Positions 16,720 through 26,075 of a DNA stretch of 64,000 bases are shown in pieces. This stretch comes from Candidatus Gastranaerophilales bacterium. GTDB taxonomy: Bacteria > Cyanobacteriota > Vampirovibrionia > Gastranaerophilales > Gastranaerophilaceae. The DNA is taken from positions 107,565-171,564 of the forward strand of contig CALVAQ010000003.1 in NCBI GenBank assembly GCA_944325595.1, in the 5' to 3' direction. The stretch's first letter is position 1, and each line of letters starts with the position of its first letter. Position numbers and translations under genes: made by a program. A model generated the notes under the pieces. The model saw nothing but the letters and a program-made list of their open reading frames with translations. It did no database searches and was not told the DNA's origin.

Positions 16720-17985
16720 ATGAGCGGAGCAAATTTCAGACAAAAAAATCTTTTAAAAGATTTAATTTATCTCGGGCAGACAAAGCCCGTAAACAAACAG
16801 ACCATAAAAGGCCTGTTTCGCTTTGCTCTGGAACCGCTTTTGGAAGCACAGACACAAAAAGCGGTTGTTTTAATCAGGCTTTTTGACACAAAAGAACTGG
16901 ACGGAGTCCTCAAAAGACTCGAATTTACAAACGCCGAAGTCTATTCTTTTGATTCGGTTACGGCAGGTGAAAACCTTACAAGAGAAGATATCTGGGGTGA
17001 TACGGAATTTCTTGTCGTTCTGTCACCGAGATATTCCGCTTTGATGCTCTGGGATTATTCGACAGAAACAATAAAAGACACCTCCTGTTTGTATTACCTG
17101 CTCAACTCCAAAGAGGTCAACAATGTTGTTCGTATCATCAGCCAGAACTCAAAAATAGACCTCATGAGATATACGCAGGAATACACACCTGAAAGAAGAG
17201 GCAATGAGCTTTTGAACAAAGCTGTTCACAAGTTTATAAATTTTGCGGACTCTTTTGTGGAAGAAGCTTCTGTTTCTCAGGCAAAAACATCTTTGCTCGA
17301 AGAGTCGGATGATATTGAGAAAAAATACGAATATATTTCCTCAAAAGCAAAGACTATTTCGCATGATATAAAAAATCATTTGTCGGTTATTGATTTATAT
17401 TCAAAAATTATTGAAAAAAGACTCGAAATGGTCTCAAACAAAGAGCTGCAAGACTCTGTATTAAATGCCGTAAACAGTATAAAAAAATCAAAAGACTCTA
17501 TCACAAATCTTTTGAATGAGCTTCGTTCAATTCAAGGAACTCAACTGGAAACTCACAATCTTGGCGAACTTTTACAAACAGCGGTAAATCTTGCGGATGC
17601 AAAAGCAATAGATGCCGGTGTAAAAATTGAGGTTTCCAACAGTTTTGACGGAAATATTATGGCTGATGAAAACAAGCTTTTGAATGTAATTATAAATCTT
17701 TTGTACAATGCAGTTGATGCTTCTTCAAAAGACGGAGAAATAAAAGTTCAGACAGAAGAAACTCAGGACAATATGATAAGAATACTTGTTTCTGACAACG
17801 GCTGCGGTATTGAAGAAGACAAAAAAGACAAAATTTTTGAGGAAGGTTACACTTCAAAAATAACCGGAAGCGGTCTCGGGTTGTATATTTCAAAAGAATC
17901 AATGAAAGAGCTATACGGGGACTTGAATCTGGTAAAATCAGACAAAGACGGTACCACCTTTGAAATACTGGTACCAAAGGCTTAA
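16720..17985 (+). CDS. Sensor histidine kinase (cytoplasmic)
   Basis: A 421-residue HisKA-HATPase_c protein without transmembrane helices. The N-terminal 190 residues form an unrecognised sensing region. The H-box is AKTISHDIKNHLSVIDLYSK with phospho-acceptor H215. The ATPase domain shows the N box (NVIINLLYNAVDASSKDG), G1 (VSDNGCGIEED), and G2 (TGSGLGLYISKESM). It should autophosphorylate and pass the phosphate to the preceding regulator. flgB follows 24 bp downstream. Cytoplasmic kinases that respond to flagellar assembly state (FlgS of epsilonproteobacteria) are a functional parallel, not a proven orthologue. Confidence 0.92.
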   Translation: MSGANFRQKNLLKDLIYLGQTKPVNKQTIKGLFRFALEPLLEAQTQKAVVLIRLFDTKELDGVLKRLEFTNAEVYSFDSVTAGENLTREDIWGDTEFLVVLSPRYSALMLWDYSTETIKDTSCLYYLLNSKEVNNVVRIISQNSKIDLMRYTQEYTPERRGNELLNKAVHKFINFADSFVEEASVSQAKTSLLEESDDIEKKYEYISSKAKTISHDIKNHLSVIDLYSKIIEKRLEMVSNKELQDSVLNAVNSIKKSKDSITNLLNELRSIQGTQLETHNLGELLQTAVNLADAKAIDAGVKIEVSNSFDGNIMADENKLLNVIINLLYNAVDASSKDGEIKVQTEETQDNMIRILVSDNGCGIEEDKKDKIFEEGYTSKITGSGLGLYISKESMKELYGDLNLVKSDKDGTTFEILVPKA

Positions 17986-18008
17986 AAGGAATGGAGAGGA
18001 GGTAAAAA

Positions 18009-18521
18009 GTGGATTTGTTTAATGTTAGAGCAATAGAAGTCTCAAATCTTGCAATGAACGGTCTTGTTGAAAGACAAACCGCAATTGCATCTAACACAGC
18101 AAACGCAATGACTCCGGATTATCAAAGAAAACGTGTCGCTTTTGAAGACCAGCTGCGCACAATTCTTGAAAAAGACAACATAAGAAGAGATTTGAGGATG
18201 CAAAACAGTCTTGAATACCAGAAAGACAAAACATACAAACCCGGCTATTCAATGACAAATCCAATGATGGAAAATATTGCACAAAGATTGCCTCAGGAGC
18301 AAATGATGTACATAAGACAGGTTGATGCCGACACAAACAGCTATGATCCTGAAATTATCAGAGACACAAGATGGATTGATTACGGAAACGGCAACAATGT
18401 CAACGTTGAAGAAGAAATGATGGACATGGCAAAAACAGGTCAACAGTACAACGTTCTTGCAACAGTACAGGGAAGATTTCTCTCAAACATGCTTGAGGTA
18501 ATAAGAAGCGGAGGTTCATAA
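18009..18521 (+). CDS. flgB: Flagellar basal-body rod protein FlgB
   Basis: A 170-residue rod protein at the base of the flagellar axial structure. The N-terminal segment (AIASNTANAMTPDYQRKRVAF) matches the rod-protein motif A-x-N-x-A-N-x-x-T-P-x-Y, and the C-terminal VNVEEEMMDMAKTGQQYNVL helix is typical. The N-terminal rod consensus is N-I-A-N; here it reads NTAN. Start is GTG at 18009 with a strong GGAGAGGAGG site just upstream. FlgC and FliE follow, the usual flgBC-fliE order. Other flagellar genes are not in the window, so function of a whole flagellum cannot be judged here. Confidence 0.93.
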   Translation: MDLFNVRAIEVSNLAMNGLVERQTAIASNTANAMTPDYQRKRVAFEDQLRTILEKDNIRRDLRMQNSLEYQKDKTYKPGYSMTNPMMENIAQRLPQEQMMYIRQVDADTNSYDPEIIRDTRWIDYGNGNNVNVEEEMMDMAKTGQQYNVLATVQGRFLSNMLEVIRSGGS

Positions 18522-18524
18522 TAG

Positions 18525-19031
18525 ATGAGTTTTTCGGCATTTGATATATCAGGTAGCGGCATGTATGCCCAGAGAACAATGATGGACAACATTGCCAGCA
18601 ATATTGCCAACGTAAACACAACAAGGAATCCGGATGGTACACCGGGCGTATATGTGAAGAAAAATGTTTCTTTCAAAGCTGTTTATGCGGACAAAATCGG
18701 CTCTACCGCACCGCCGTTTCCAAACGGAGAACACGATGCATACTGGAGTGCGGCAAACGGAACAATTGCTCTGAAAGGCGGAATTTCTTACGACGAAAAA
18801 CAAATTTCTCAGGGTGTTGAAGTTGCAGAGATTACTCCTGCCAATGATCCTTACAAAACCATATATGACCCTGACAATCCGGAAGCGGATGCCGACGGGT
18901 TTGTTACACTGCCAAACATCAACGTTGTTGAAGAAATGGTGAACATGGTTTCAGCTTCACGTGCTTATGAAGCCAATGTTACAACAGCAGAAACAACAAA
19001 AGGTATGATAACGGCAGCCTTAAGAATTTAA
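18525..19031 (+). CDS. flgC: Flagellar basal-body rod protein FlgC
   Basis: A 168-residue proximal-rod protein. The start FSAFDISGSGMYAQRTMMDN, then IASNIANVNTT, is the classic FlgC N-terminus, and NVVEEMVNMVSASRAYEANV near the end is the matching C-terminal helix. Length is above the common 135-150, with the extra residues in the middle (about 50-100). The gene starts 3 bases after the flgB stop, so coupling is likely. Its product is exported by the flagellar type III apparatus. Confidence 0.95.
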   Translation: MSFSAFDISGSGMYAQRTMMDNIASNIANVNTTRNPDGTPGVYVKKNVSFKAVYADKIGSTAPPFPNGEHDAYWSAANGTIALKGGISYDEKQISQGVEVAEITPANDPYKTIYDPDNPEADADGFVTLPNINVVEEMVNMVSASRAYEANVTTAETTKGMITAALRI

Positions 19032-19053
19032 AAACTAAAAAACGGAGCACAAA

Positions 19054-19578
19054 ATGGAATTTAATCCGAATTTGATTGGCAACAGTTCAATAAAAAACTA
19101 TAACAAACTGCTAAACAGCGAAATGCAGGCACTAAACGTCAATTTTGACCAGAAAGGTATGGTTGATTTTGACAATGTTCTGCAAAGGGAAATGCAGGTC
19201 AGAAACAGCCTGCCGCAAGGACCTATTATAAATACCGGCATACAGATGAATGTGGGGCTTGAGAACATGGGTGTTTCTCCTTTGGAAAGAATAGATTCTT
19301 CCGTCCAAAATGCAGTTTCACAGAACAAAGGCAGCAAGTCTGCAGTGGAAAACATGGCAAACAGCTTCGGACAGGCATTTTCAAACGGGCTGAATTCCGT
19401 TAACGAGTCTCAAAATGCTGCATATCAGGCAGCAGAAACTTTTGCCGCAGGCGGAGATATCAGTGTTCATGAAGTTATGCTGGCATCTCAAAAGGCAAAC
19501 CTGACAATGCAGATGGCTCTGCAAATGAGAAACAGACTCGTAAGTGCATACAACGAACTCAGAAACACAAATGTGTAG
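19054..19578 (+). CDS. fliE: Flagellar hook-basal body protein FliE
   Basis: A 174-residue protein whose C-terminal half matches FliE, the adaptor between the MS ring and the rod: GGDISVHEVMLASQKANLTM, then ALQMRNRLVSAYNELRN. The N-terminal 80 residues are longer and more variable than the roughly 100-residue E. coli protein. It begins 22 bp after flgC with GGAG upstream. Together the three genes make an early-rod unit; fliF and fliG, which often follow, are absent, and the next gene (ribD) runs the opposite way. Confidence 0.9.
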   Translation: MEFNPNLIGNSSIKNYNKLLNSEMQALNVNFDQKGMVDFDNVLQREMQVRNSLPQGPIINTGIQMNVGLENMGVSPLERIDSSVQNAVSQNKGSKSAVENMANSFGQAFSNGLNSVNESQNAAYQAAETFAAGGDISVHEVMLASQKANLTMQMALQMRNRLVSAYNELRNTNV

Positions 19579-19583
19579 TTAGT

Positions 19584-20672
19584 TTATAAATATGCCTCAA
19601 TCAAAATATCGGGGTTGAATTTTTTTACGCTTTCTATTTTCAGTTGTGTGCTGTCGTCGATATTGATTGCACTAAACCCTTCAACAAAACTTTTAGCTTC
19701 ATTGTCGCCGAGAATTTTTGGTGCAATAAAATGATAAATTTTATCAACCAGTTTTTGTTTTAAAAATACACCGTTTAAAATACCGCCGGCTTCAACAAGT
19801 ATGCTGCATATTCCTTTTTTGTAGAGCTCTTTTAACAGAAACGGCAAATCTATTTTTCCGCTTTTTTCAGGACAAAAGATTATTTCGGCATTAGCGCCGT
19901 AATCTTTTATTTTTGCCGTTTTTAATGCTGCTATATAAATCTTTGTCCCGTCGTTTTGATATACCATTGAATCAACAGGTGTTTTCAGATTTGAATCAAC
20001 AATTATCCGGACAGGATTTCTGCCGCCTCTTTTTCTGCACATCAAAGACGGGTTATCCGCAAGCACCGTACCGGAACCTGTCAGAATTGCATCGTATTTG
20101 TTTCTGAGCTTTTGAACTTGTGCTCTTGCATTTTGAGAGGTAATCCATTTTGAAGAGCCTGTTTTTGTGGCCGTTTTTCCGTCCATTGTTGTTGCGGTTT
20201 TTATTGCGACAAACGGAAGGTTTTCTGTCTGGTTTTTGAAAAATACTTCATTAATCTTTTTGCACTCCTGCTCAAGTACTCCGGTAACAACATTTATGCC
20301 GGCTTTTTTCAGTTTTTTTATTCCTCCTCCGTCAACTCTAGGGTTCGGGTCAATAGTGCCCGCAACAACTTTTTTCAACCCTTCTTTGATTATCAAATCA
20401 GCGCATGGCGGGGTTTTGCCGTAATGTGAGCATGGTTCGAGGTTTACAAAAATTGTTCCGCCTTTGATGTTTATGCCTTTGTTTTTTGCATCGGCTATGG
20501 CATTAACCTCTGCGTGGGCTTCTCCGCATTTTTTGTGCCAGCCGAGTCCTGCGATGTTTCCGTTTTTGTCCAGAACAACAGCTCCGACGAGAGGATTTGG
20601 AGAAACCTGTCCTTCTCCCCTGCGAGCCAGAGACAGGCATTTTTTCATATATTTTTCATAACTATGATTCAT
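19584..20672 (-). CDS. ribD: Bifunctional diaminohydroxyphosphoribosylaminopyrimidine deaminase / 5-amino-6-uracil reductase
   Basis: A 362-residue riboflavin-pathway enzyme. The N-terminal deaminase (about 1-145) shows the zinc site HAEVNAI and PCSHYGKTPPCADLI; SPNPLVGAVV is also characteristic. The C-terminal NADPH-dependent reductase (about 148-362) shows KTATTMDGKTAT, KWITSQNARAQVQKLR, ILVEAGGILNGVFL. Length is normal. Its start overlaps the 3' end of the next gene upstream on the same strand (20662-21276) by 11 bp. Other rib genes lie elsewhere. Confidence 0.96.
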   Translation of the reverse strand: MNHSYEKYMKKCLSLARRGEGQVSPNPLVGAVVLDKNGNIAGLGWHKKCGEAHAEVNAIADAKNKGINIKGGTIFVNLEPCSHYGKTPPCADLIIKEGLKKVVAGTIDPNPRVDGGGIKKLKKAGINVVTGVLEQECKKINEVFFKNQTENLPFVAIKTATTMDGKTATKTGSSKWITSQNARAQVQKLRNKYDAILTGSGTVLADNPSLMCRKRGGRNPVRIIVDSNLKTPVDSMVYQNDGTKIYIAALKTAKIKDYGANAEIIFCPEKSGKIDLPFLLKELYKKGICSILVEAGGILNGVFLKQKLVDKIYHFIAPKILGDNEAKSFVEGFSAINIDDSTQLKIESVKKFNPDILIEAYL

Positions 20673-21276
20673 TTGACGGTTTTACCATTTTGAAAAACTG
20701 TTCGCTGATAATCTGTGAATATCTGTCGCCTTGATTTGCCGATACAAGAATTTTGTCTTTTCCGTTGACATCTTTTGCTACAGCAATGAGTCCTTTGATA
20801 TCTTTAACAGGCAGATTTGTAACATCAGCTTCAAATCTGGCATAGGGAACAGTCTGATTCATAGACCGCATTGTACCCTGTTTTGTTATTTTAAAATTTT
20901 CTATGTGTATGTACTGATAAGAAAGTTTTTTGTTTATATCCTCAATTTTTTTTTCGAGATTTCCGTTTCTGAAATCATCCTGAGAGAGTTTTATTGTCTT
21001 GTTCTGGTTTACGACAGCCATTTTTTGACCGGTTGCATTGTGTTCCGCTACAACTGCACGATAACCGAGAATATTTGCCGATTTTGAAATTTCATATTCT
21101 TCGGGTATTTTTGAAAAATCTGCCACATCCTTGCTTTTTTCTATCATAGATTCCTGTGTGGGTTTTTCAAACGGATGCCAGGTTTTTACAACCCAATCCC
21201 ATCCGCCGATAGCTCTAAACCCTATAATTGCCAGAACAACTATTGCAACTTTTATTATAAATTTTAAGCAGCCCAT
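20662..21276 (-). CDS. Membrane-anchored protein of unknown function
   Basis: A 204-residue protein with one N-terminal membrane helix (LKFIIKVAIVVLAIIGFRAI, about residues 4-23) and the rest predicted outside the cytoplasm. I recognise no family. The body is soluble with alternating charged and beta-type segments (for example YARFEADVTNLPVKDIKG). It lies between purB (11-bp gap) and ribD (overlap of 11 bp) on one strand, so the three are probably in one transcript. No catalytic motif is visible. Confidence 0.75.
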   Translation of the reverse strand: MGCLKFIIKVAIVVLAIIGFRAIGGWDWVVKTWHPFEKPTQESMIEKSKDVADFSKIPEEYEISKSANILGYRAVVAEHNATGQKMAVVNQNKTIKLSQDDFRNGNLEKKIEDINKKLSYQYIHIENFKITKQGTMRSMNQTVPYARFEADVTNLPVKDIKGLIAVAKDVNGKDKILVSANQGDRYSQIISEQFFKMVKPSNES

Positions 21277-21287
21277 AGTCTTTTCCT

Positions 21288-22583
21288 CTAAATTCCAAAT
21301 CTTTTGTATATTGTATCAATATTTCTCAAATAGTACTGCGAATCAAAGCAGTTTTCAATTTCTTCATCGGACAGAACTTTTTTAATATCACTATCATTCA
21401 ACAAATTCTTTTTAAAATCACCGTCTTTGTGATTGAATGCCGCAAGTGCGTTTTTTTGTACAAGAGAATATGCTTCTTCTCTTGACAGACCTTTGTTTGT
21501 CAGCTCAAGCAGCACTCTTTGAGAAAAAACAATTCCGCCAAAAAGGTGCGTATTTTTGAGCATATTTTCTTTGTGGATTTCCAGCCCGTCAACGAGCCTG
21601 TTAAAGCGGTTCAACATGTAATCAATGAGTATCGTTGAATCCGGAAATATAATTCTCTCAACCGAGCTGTGAGAAATGTCTCTTTCGTGCCAGAGCGGAA
21701 TATTGTCCATTGCAGCAATGGCATTGCTTTTGACTACTCTTGCAAGGCCGGAAAGATTTTCTGATGAAATCGGATTTTTTTTGTGCGGCATTGCAGAAGA
21801 ACCTTTTTGCCCTTTTTTAAAAGCTTCTTCAACCTCAAGAACTTCTGTTTTTTGAAGGTGTCTGATTTCTGTTGCGCACTGTTCAATTGCGCAGGCAATA
21901 AGGGCAAGTGACTGCATATAATAAGCATGATAGTCTCTTGCAATGACCTGTGTAGATATTTTTGCCGGTTTCAAGTCGAGACTTTTGCAGGTAATTTCTT
22001 CAATTTCGGGAGAAATATTGCTGTATGTTCCAACGGGTCCCGAAATTTGACCGACGGCAATTTCTTCTTTTGCTGTTTCAAAACGTTTTTTTGTTCTTTC
22101 AAAAATATCCAGCCAGCTGCACAGTTTTACGCCAAAAGTCATTGGTTCGGCGTGAACACCGTGAGAACGTCCGATACAAACAGTTTGCTTGTGTTCCTTT
22201 GCTTTGTTTTTGATGGTTTCTATTACGTTGTTTAAATCTTTTTCAATAATTTCAGAGGCTTTTTTTATTTGCAGGGCAAAAGCCGTATCGATAACATCCG
22301 AACTGGTCATACCCATATGAATATATCTGGAAGCCTCGCCGACATTTTCATTTACATTTGTAAGAAATGCAATAACATCGTGGTTTACTTCCCGTTCAAT
22401 TTCATCAATCCTTTGAACTGAAAAAGCTGCCTTTTTTTCAATCTGTTTCAAAGCTTCATCGGGGATTTTTCCGAGTTTGTTGTATGCTCTGCAGACAGCC
22501 AGCTCTACTTGCAAATAAAAGCCGAACTTTGACTCGAGTGTCCATATATTTTCCATTTCAGGCAGGCTGTATCTTTCAATCAT
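21288..22583 (-). CDS. purB: Adenylosuccinate lyase
   Basis: A 431-residue member of the fumarase/aspartase superfamily that acts twice in purine synthesis, cleaving SAICAR and adenylosuccinate to release fumarate. The signature GSSAMPHKKNPISSE (about residues 260-274) holds the catalytic serine loop, and GRSHGVHAEPMTFG (about 138) and HMGMTSSDVIDTA (about 88) supply active-site residues. Start MIERYSLPEM is typical of the shorter (Bacillus-type) PurB. It lies 15 bp downstream of a metallophosphoesterase gene on the same strand. Confidence 0.97.
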   Translation of the reverse strand: MIERYSLPEMENIWTLESKFGFYLQVELAVCRAYNKLGKIPDEALKQIEKKAAFSVQRIDEIEREVNHDVIAFLTNVNENVGEASRYIHMGMTSSDVIDTAFALQIKKASEIIEKDLNNVIETIKNKAKEHKQTVCIGRSHGVHAEPMTFGVKLCSWLDIFERTKKRFETAKEEIAVGQISGPVGTYSNISPEIEEITCKSLDLKPAKISTQVIARDYHAYYMQSLALIACAIEQCATEIRHLQKTEVLEVEEAFKKGQKGSSAMPHKKNPISSENLSGLARVVKSNAIAAMDNIPLWHERDISHSSVERIIFPDSTILIDYMLNRFNRLVDGLEIHKENMLKNTHLFGGIVFSQRVLLELTNKGLSREEAYSLVQKNALAAFNHKDGDFKKNLLNDSDIKKVLSDEEIENCFDSQYYLRNIDTIYKRFGI

Positions 22584-22598
22584 AGTAATTCCCTTTTG

Positions 22599-23345
22599 TT
22601 ATTGCGGATATCTGGAGGTGGCATGAATCAGCATTTGTGCGAGTTTGTCTGAGCCTTCAAAACCTCTTTGTTCCAGAAGTTTTGCTGCTGTTTTAAAGTC
22701 GTAATCCACAAGATTGTGTTTTATTGAAAACTCCCTGTTGTTTATTTCAAGCACTGCATAGCAGGATTTTGGCTCTTTGGAAAACGGACGTCCTACGCTG
22801 CCGGTGTTCACAACGGTTTGTTTTGTATTTGTCTGGTATCCGCAGGGTACATGAGTGTGTCCGCAGAAAATTATGTCTGCATTTGTGCCTGATATCATTT
22901 CTTCAACTTCTTCAATTTTTAGATTGTCAAAGATGTTTTCGTTGTTTTTCCTCGGACTGCCGTGTACCAGCAGAATTTTTAGACCTTCGATTTCTATTTC
23001 TTTTTGCGAAGGTAAATTTCTCAGGTAGTTTTTTTGTTCTTCCGAAACTGTTGTGATGTCACTTTCCAGTGCATGTGCCATTACGGGATTGTTTTCTTCA
23101 AGCATATGAAGAATTTGGTTGTCACAATTTGCAATCATCTCATCAGTATTACCCTGAATAATGGTAAAATCTGTTGTCTTTTGCAGTTCTCTGATTTTTT
23201 CTACAGTTTCAAACGGCTGCGGACCTGCCATAGCAAGGTCTCCGAGACAAAAGATTTTTTCGCAATTTTCTTTTTTTATGTTTTCAAGCACCGCATCGAG
23301 TGCCTGCATATTTCCGTGAATATCTGATATAACTGCAATTTTCAT
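22599..23345 (-). CDS. Metallophosphoesterase, YfcE/MJ0936-like
   Basis: A 248-residue calcineurin-like phosphoesterase. Metal ligands are in the expected order: AVISDIHGN (D-x-H), CLGDLAMAGP (GD), IQGNTDEM (GN-D), LLVHGSPR (H) and FCGHTHVP (GHTH). These proteins hydrolyse phosphodiesters; the natural substrate is usually unknown. It is the first gene of a leftward run (this gene, purB, membrane protein, ribD) and faces a divergent diguanylate cyclase gene across about 130 bp. Confidence 0.9.
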   Translation of the reverse strand: MKIAVISDIHGNMQALDAVLENIKKENCEKIFCLGDLAMAGPQPFETVEKIRELQKTTDFTIIQGNTDEMIANCDNQILHMLEENNPVMAHALESDITTVSEEQKNYLRNLPSQKEIEIEGLKILLVHGSPRKNNENIFDNLKIEEVEEMISGTNADIIFCGHTHVPCGYQTNTKQTVVNTGSVGRPFSKEPKSCYAVLEINNREFSIKHNLVDYDFKTAAKLLEQRGFEGSDKLAQMLIHATSRYPQ

Positions 23346-23476
23346 AGTTTTTACCTCTGATTATACGTAAATTTTATCATACAAAATCATAAGTGTCACA
23401 ACGGATAAAACAGACTTCTTTTTTCACATTATTTAATTGATTGAATTATTCAAAAAATTCGAATAAAATAGGTAGT

Positions 23477-25084
23477 ATGGAAAATCTTTCTGAAAAAATT
23501 TCTACTCTTCAAAAAAACTTTTATGACCTGAATAGTCTTTTTGAATTGAGTATTATTGCAACACAGGCCGATTCTATTGAAGATTTGATAGAAAAAGTTA
23601 CGACTTTTGTTACTCAGTCTTTGAGTGTTGAGAATGTCAGATTTTTCATAAATCATGACAGAGTTTATTACATGGTTGCCAACCAAAACTCAGATGACCA
23701 TGAATATTTTCAATTTGAAAATGACGAAGAAGGTTTTTGGGAAGTCTTGAACAAAAACGAATTTATCAGAGTTGCTGATGACGGCGGAAAACCTATATAC
23801 AAGTCCTTCTGGGAAAAATACAATCTGGAGAATTTGAACAGTTCATATTTCAAACTTTTTCAAAAAGACAATATTCCGTATTTTATTTGTTCTGTCGGTT
23901 CAAAAACAGACGGTTCGACTTTTTCGGAACAGGATTTGTTGTATCTGAACAAAATTTTTAACTATATCGGACCTATTCTCATAAAATACATAAAACGCCG
24001 TGATCAGGAAAATGACCTCAAAAAGCTGCAAAAATCATTGCACAATATTTCAATACTTTACAATATTTCTCAGGCGGTAAACTTTATTGACGACCTCAAA
24101 AGACTGCTGCGTGTAATTTTGAACAAAGCTCTTGAAACTATTGATGCGGAAAAAGGATCTTTGATGCTCTACAACTTTGCGGAAAATGTATTGCAGACAA
24201 AAGTTGTTTACGGTCTTGCCGACAAAAATCTGGAAACGGAAATAAACAACGGGCTGATTGAATGTTCAAAAATAAAAGTCGGTGAAGGTATTGCCGGTAC
24301 TGTATTTGTTGAAAAAAAATCAATAATTTCAAACCTCGGACAAAATGACCCGAGATTTGTAGACAACGGACAGGAACTCAATGTAAACTCGCTGCTTTGT
24401 GTACCTTTGATTGCCAAAGGCGAGCCTATCGGGGTTATTAATATTACCAACAAACTCAACGGCAAACTTTTCAACAAACAGGATTTAGAGTTTATTGAAG
24501 CTCTTGCAAATCAGGCAGCAATTGCCATAGATAACGCAAAATTATACGAACTGGCAACAAAAGACGGTTTGACAAAGCTCTATATTTACAGACATTTCTA
24601 TACATTGCTTGAAAACGAAATCAAACGTTCTTCAAGATACAATCATGAAATGTCGCTGCTGATGATGGATATTGATAGTTTCAAAAGTGTCAATGATACT
24701 TACGGTCACCCTGTCGGAGACCAGGTGCTCAGAGAAATTGCAAACTGTATTCAGCAGACTATCAGAAAAATCGATATCGCTTCCCGTTACGGCGGTGAAG
24801 AATTTACTGTTATTCTTCCCGAAACAAATATACAGGATGCAAAAATTATTGCTGAGCGTATAAGAAAAAATATAAGCCAGATAAAAATAAACGTAAAAGA
24901 CGATATTTATATATGTCCTACAGTGAGCATAGGCATGAGCGAATACCCTTCGTGTGCGCTTGATGAACAAACGCTGATAGAGCTTGCCGATGTTGCTTTG
25001 TATAATGCAAAAAACAACGGCAAAAATTGTATATGTGAATACAATCCGAACACCGGCTGTACTCTTATTCCGAGGGGAGAATAA
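23477..25084 (+). CDS. GAF-domain diguanylate cyclase
   Basis: A 535-residue protein, if the ATG at 23477 is used; a TTG 36 bases earlier gives a 12-residue extension and is less likely. Two GAF-like sensor regions precede the catalytic domain: a divergent one at about 20-170 and a clearer one at about 205-360 (IDAEKGSLMLYN, GEGIAGTVF, LCVPLIAKGEPIGVINITN). The GGDEF domain follows (LTKLYIYRHF, MDIDSFKSVNDTYGHPVGD, SRYGGEEF). The GGEEF active site is intact, so it should make c-di-GMP from two GTP. No I-site RxxD is obvious. A soluble cytoplasmic sensor is predicted; the ligand is unknown. Confidence 0.92.
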   Translation: MENLSEKISTLQKNFYDLNSLFELSIIATQADSIEDLIEKVTTFVTQSLSVENVRFFINHDRVYYMVANQNSDDHEYFQFENDEEGFWEVLNKNEFIRVADDGGKPIYKSFWEKYNLENLNSSYFKLFQKDNIPYFICSVGSKTDGSTFSEQDLLYLNKIFNYIGPILIKYIKRRDQENDLKKLQKSLHNISILYNISQAVNFIDDLKRLLRVILNKALETIDAEKGSLMLYNFAENVLQTKVVYGLADKNLETEINNGLIECSKIKVGEGIAGTVFVEKKSIISNLGQNDPRFVDNGQELNVNSLLCVPLIAKGEPIGVINITNKLNGKLFNKQDLEFIEALANQAAIAIDNAKLYELATKDGLTKLYIYRHFYTLLENEIKRSSRYNHEMSLLMMDIDSFKSVNDTYGHPVGDQVLREIANCIQQTIRKIDIASRYGGEEFTVILPETNIQDAKIIAERIRKNISQIKINVKDDIYICPTVSIGMSEYPSCALDEQTLIELADVALYNAKNNGKNCICEYNPNTGCTLIPRGE

Positions 25085-25131
25085 TTTTTGTGGAATTAGC
25101 CCGATTGTGGCATGGTTTTTGGTGATTGATA

Positions 25132-25166
25132 TCTTTTAAGATTTATTGAAAACAAATCTTAAAAGA
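25132..25166 (+). promoter_or_regulatory. 13-bp hairpin abutting the ribosome binding site of the next gene
   Basis: TCTTTTAAGATTT and AAATCTTAAAAGA pair perfectly around a 9-nt loop. The 3' arm contains the AGA of the AGAGG ribosome site (25164-25168), six bases before the ATG at 25174. The hairpin could limit translation of the secreted protein, or act as a thermosensitive or protein-controlled element. It lacks a following T run and so is not a standard terminator for the upstream cyclase gene. Confidence 0.6.
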
Positions 25167-25173
25167 GGATTTT

Positions 25174-25992
25174 ATGAACAGAAAAATCTTTTATTTTGCA
25201 GCGGTATTTGTATTATTTGCCGTATTGCAGACATGTTCTTTTGCCGCAATAAACGGTAACATAGAGAAAAACGGTATCGGAGACTACAATCAGGTAATAG
25301 ACTCTTCAAACGGAAAACCTATCGATGAGGCAGATGTGACTTTGCCCTCAAAAGGTTACAAAACCAAAACTGACAGTCAGGGCAGATTCTCGCTTGGTGC
25401 AAAAGTTGATGCTCCGACAATAATGTCAGTACAAAAAGACGGTTACAAGCCTTTCTCCCTGACCGTTGACGGGAATACCACATCAAAACCTATTGTTGTA
25501 GGGATTGAAAAGACAAATCCCCATGACATAATCATTGACAAAGAAATGTATCACATAGGAGATGACAACTATTCCGCCACATCGGCAAATGCTTCGGAAT
25601 TCAGAGTGAAGGCAATCGGTCCTTTTTATACAAAAAACTTTGAAATAAAAAGCCTTCCGCCGTCTGCTGATGCATATTTGGTTATTGGTTCCGTAATAGG
25701 AATAGATACGAAAATGGCAAGAGATATGGGGCAGTCAAAAGTTAAAACAACATATGCCGCACCGCCTCAAATATTTTTCAACGGAAATATGATTGCGGAA
25801 TTAAACTTGAATGGTGATAATCAACAGATAAAAATCCCAAAAAATTTGATTAGATACAATGACACAAACCAGCTGACCATAAAATCCGGAAAGAACCTGT
25901 TTCAGACAGCATACATTGATTACGACGACATTGAACTGATGAATTTGTTTATAGAAACAAAAGATAAAAGCCTGATAAGTTCGGAAGAATAA
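25174..25992 (+). CDS. Secreted protein with carboxypeptidase regulatory-like domain
   Basis: A 272-residue protein with a clear Sec signal peptide (KIFYFAAVFVLFAVLQTCSFA, cleavage probably after CSFAA). Residues about 42-105 match a CarboxypepD_reg-like beta-sandwich: VIDSSNGKPIDEADVTLPS, then KTKTDSQGRFSLG and SVQKDGYKPFSLTV. The rest (about 115-260) looks like a jelly-roll or galactose-binding-type beta domain with no catalytic motif. A cell-surface or periplasmic binding role is likely. Translation may be limited by the hairpin at 25132-25166. Confidence 0.78.
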   Translation: MNRKIFYFAAVFVLFAVLQTCSFAAINGNIEKNGIGDYNQVIDSSNGKPIDEADVTLPSKGYKTKTDSQGRFSLGAKVDAPTIMSVQKDGYKPFSLTVDGNTTSKPIVVGIEKTNPHDIIIDKEMYHIGDDNYSATSANASEFRVKAIGPFYTKNFEIKSLPPSADAYLVIGSVIGIDTKMARDMGQSKVKTTYAAPPQIFFNGNMIAELNLNGDNQQIKIPKNLIRYNDTNQLTIKSGKNLFQTAYIDYDDIELMNLFIETKDKSLISSEE

Positions 25993-26075
25993 TGCCTATG
26001 CGTTGTATTTGTAAATAAATCAAAAAAATTCCGGCTTAAATTACAATATTTGGTTATAAATTTATCTAAACAAAC

